Source: Gemmatimonadota bacterium
GTDB lineage: Bacteria; Latescibacterota; UBA2968; UBA8231
Assembly: GCA_026706505.1 (NCBI GenBank)
Contig: JAPOYQ010000289.1
Span: forward strand, 1 to 6,068
DNA: 6,068 nt
Direction of reading: 5' to 3'
The notes under the pieces were generated by a model. The model made no database searches. It had not been told where the DNA came from and saw only the letters and a list, made by a program, of their open reading frames with translations. The stretch's first letter is position 1; every line of letters begins with the position of its first letter. Of the stretch, positions 4,370 to 6,068 are shown in pieces. Position numbers and translations under genes: made by a program.

Positions 4370-6068
4370 ATGAACGGTCCGCCGCAGATCACCGTGCGCG
4401 CTATTGTCCTAGGTGCCCTGACCATAGCCGCCAACTTCTACTACATCGTCAACGTTGGCCAGCGCCTAGGCATAGGCAGCTACGTCCACTCGCAATTCCC
4501 CATGGCCACTTTCATGCCCTTTGTGCTGTGGCTCTTCCTCAATACCGCACTCAGGGCACTCTGGCCACGCGTGGCGCTCAGCCGCGGCGAAATGCTGACC
4601 CTGTTCTCCATGCTCTGGGTGGTGGGTACCATTCCGCAGTTGGGCTGGATGACCTACTGGACCTCAATTGTGGGGGCACCAAGCTACTTCGCCACAGCCG
4701 AGAACCAGTGGGAGGAGCTCTTCTTCGACTACCTTCCCTGGCACGTCTTTGCCAATGCCCCCCCCCGGGTAGTCGATCCGTTTTGGTTTGGCCTGTCCGA
4801 AGGGGCCTCCATTCCCTGGGACGGGTGGATCGGTGCCATCGGCCAGTGGCTCGGCGTTTCTATGGCCATGGTAGTCTTCGGCTTCTGCCTGATCGCCCTT
4901 TTCCACAAACAGTGGGTCGAAGCCGAGAAGCTGACCTTTCCACTGGCGCAAATGCCCCTAGATCTGACCCAAGGCTTTGAGGGCAAGCGATGGCCCGAGC
5001 TATTTTGCAAGCCCGTCTTCTGGATCGGCTTCGCCTTGGTTTTCCTGCCCATACTCTACAATATCGCCACCTACTTCGCCCTAGGCCTGCCACCCATCGA
5101 ATTCTACTGGAAATTCTACGATCTTAACTTGACGCCGGACTTTTTTCTCACCGTGCGCATTCTGCCTCTGATCATGGCCGTGACCTATTTGTGTCCAGTG
5201 GACATCCTCGGCAGCATGATTTTCTTCCACTTGCTGGCCGCGCTCAAGATAGCCCTAATGAAGCGGACCGGCTTTTCCATCGGTGGTTTTGCCGTGGGTG
5301 CCGCTGGCCAGCAACCCGAGGCGCAAAACATCATCTACATGGAGAGCTACGGCGCCCTAGTCTTCATCGGCCTGTGGTCCATCTGGCTGGCCCGACGCCA
5401 TTTGCGTCAGGTATGGCACCAAGTGTGCAGCGGCCAAGGCGAGCCACGCCAAGTCGCGCTCTACCGGCTGGCCGTGGCTGGCCTAATTCTGTCGGCGCTC
5501 AGCGTCATCGGCTGGGGAGTGCAACTGGGCATGAGCTTGCCCGTGGCTATTGGCGGTTTCCTGCTGATGACGCTGACTTACTTCGTCATAGCCAAACTCG
5601 TCGCCGCCACTGGCTTTGCCTATCTCTTGCCCAACAAGCCCCATATCAAAGGCGATTCCTTCCTCATCGAGTTAGTCGGTTCGGCCTTCCAGTCGCCGCG
5701 CAGCCTAGTGGCGTTTAAGGTATTCACCAGCAATGCCTTCTTCGGCACCTTCCGCATTCCGGCTTGGCCAGCGCTGCCCCACTGCTTCCGCCTGTTTTCC
5801 CTAGAGCAGCAGCCCGGACGGCTGACGGCGATGGTCCTAATTGCCTTTCCCATCGGATTCGTCGTATTGGCCGTCGAGACAATCAGCTTGGCCTATGAAG
5901 GGAGCGGCCTGATTTTCCTCGGCGGCAAGGCCAACTGGATATTCGAAGATATGGTTTATCTGCTCAACAACCCCATGCTGCCCGACCTGAACAAGTGGGC
6001 GGTGTGGCTCTTCGGCTTTGGCGAAGCCGCGCTCATCGCCCTGCTGCGCGGCTATTTCCACTGGTTCC
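4370..6068 (+). CDS. Polytopic integral membrane protein, DUF6785/DUF6784-like, 3'-truncated by window edge
   Basis: The frame runs uninterrupted from ATG 4370 to the right edge: 566 codons plus one base, with no stop. An in-frame TAG at 4364-4366 fixes the start at or after 4367, so ATG 4370 is the natural choice, although no Shine-Dalgarno motif precedes it. The protein is strongly hydrophobic, with likely membrane segments near residues 8-28, 44-64, 74-92, 155-178, 215-238, 262-296, 325-342, 364-386, 390-412, 484-505 and 543-560. A long loop (~100-150) is rich in Trp/Pro/Phe. The arrangement 'SRGEMLTLFSMLWVVGTIPQ', the Trp-rich loop and 'WVEAEKLTFPLAQMP' (~182-196) resemble the DUF6785/DUF6784 membrane proteins, recalled from memory rather than searched. 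Some features recall OPT-type transporters, but transport is only a guess. Such proteins are, to my recollection, above 600 residues, so a modest C-terminal part is probably missing. Confidence 0.88.
   Translation, partial: MNGPPQITVRAIVLGALTIAANFYYIVNVGQRLGIGSYVHSQFPMATFMPFVLWLFLNTALRALWPRVALSRGEMLTLFSMLWVVGTIPQLGWMTYWTSIVGAPSYFATAENQWEELFFDYLPWHVFANAPPRVVDPFWFGLSEGASIPWDGWIGAIGQWLGVSMAMVVFGFCLIALFHKQWVEAEKLTFPLAQMPLDLTQGFEGKRWPELFCKPVFWIGFALVFLPILYNIATYFALGLPPIEFYWKFYDLNLTPDFFLTVRILPLIMAVTYLCPVDILGSMIFFHLLAALKIALMKRTGFSIGGFAVGAAGQQPEAQNIIYMESYGALVFIGLWSIWLARRHLRQVWHQVCSGQGEPRQVALYRLAVAGLILSALSVIGWGVQLGMSLPVAIGGFLLMTLTYFVIAKLVAATGFAYLLPNKPHIKGDSFLIELVGSAFQSPRSLVAFKVFTSNAFFGTFRIPAWPALPHCFRLFSLEQQPGRLTAMVLIAFPIGFVVLAVETISLAYEGSGLIFLGGKANWIFEDMVYLLNNPMLPDLNKWAVWLFGFGEAALIALLRGYFHWF

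Noticed and set aside
4758..4766. Run of nine C in the membrane-protein gene, considered as a frameshift error or phase-variable tract
   Set aside because: The frame continues with coherent protein on both sides (N-A-P-P-R-V-V-D), so nothing indicates a shift here.
4528..5718. Plus-strand frames of 150 codons (4528-4980) and 175 codons (5191-5718)
   Set aside because: They are out-of-frame readings inside the long uninterrupted membrane-protein frame that starts at 4370. That frame has coherent membrane segments and no stop, so these are shadows.
1..6068. Search by eye for tRNA/rRNA genes, CRISPR repeats, transposase or integrase genes, phage genes, toxin-antitoxin or other defence modules
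   Set aside because: None seen. Almost all of the window is accounted for by four ordinary protein-coding genes, with gaps of at most about 127 bp.

Overview
The window looks like chromosomal DNA of an uncultured or environmental bacterium, roughly 60% GC by eye. It carries the 3' part of one gene, two complete genes and the 5' part of a fourth. The best lineage hint is the C-terminus of the first protein. It has an 'NPFNPST' motif, an 'SGVYYYRM' strand and a terminal 'RAMTFLK', the FlgD-like Ig / type A sorting-signal module common in the FCB superphylum (Latescibacterota, Marinimicrobia, KSB1 and similar). The last gene resembles DUF6785/DUF6784 multi-pass membrane proteins, which I associate with Planctomycetes, Verrucomicrobia, Latescibacterota and similar groups. 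A latescibacterial-type genome is my guess, held at low confidence.

Layout: (i) 1-1272 (+), the 3' part of a secreted beta-rich, probably propeller-like protein with the sorting/Ig module; (ii) 1273-1378, a short gap with two perfect hairpins and a purine-rich ribosome binding site; (iii) 1382-3088 (+), a secreted FG-GAP/VCBS-repeat protein with a C-terminal ASPIC/UnbV domain (CRTAC1 family), whose reading frame and signal peptide extend upstream of any ATG/GTG/TTG and seem to begin at a non-standard codon; (iv) 3091-4242 (-), an exported protein of ten back-to-back 34-residue TPRs, convergent with the previous gene and separated from it by 2 bp; (v) 4243-4369, an AT-rich 127-bp divergent intergenic region; (vi) 4370 to the right edge (+), a large polytopic membrane protein with no stop codon in the window, so it is cut by the edge.

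The first three proteins appear to act outside the cytoplasm: an extracellular beta protein, a calcium-motif propeller and a periplasmic or secreted TPR scaffold. FG-GAP/ASPIC-UnbV and TPR modules often occur together, fused or adjacent, in environmental bacteria, so genes (iii) and (iv) may be functionally linked although they are not co-transcribed. No RNA gene, CRISPR array, insertion sequence, phage gene or defence system is visible. I see no convincing previously undescribed system. The points most worth a second look are the apparent non-canonical start of the CRTAC1-like gene, the 16-bp perfect hairpin just upstream of its ribosome binding site, and the uncharacterised membrane protein.
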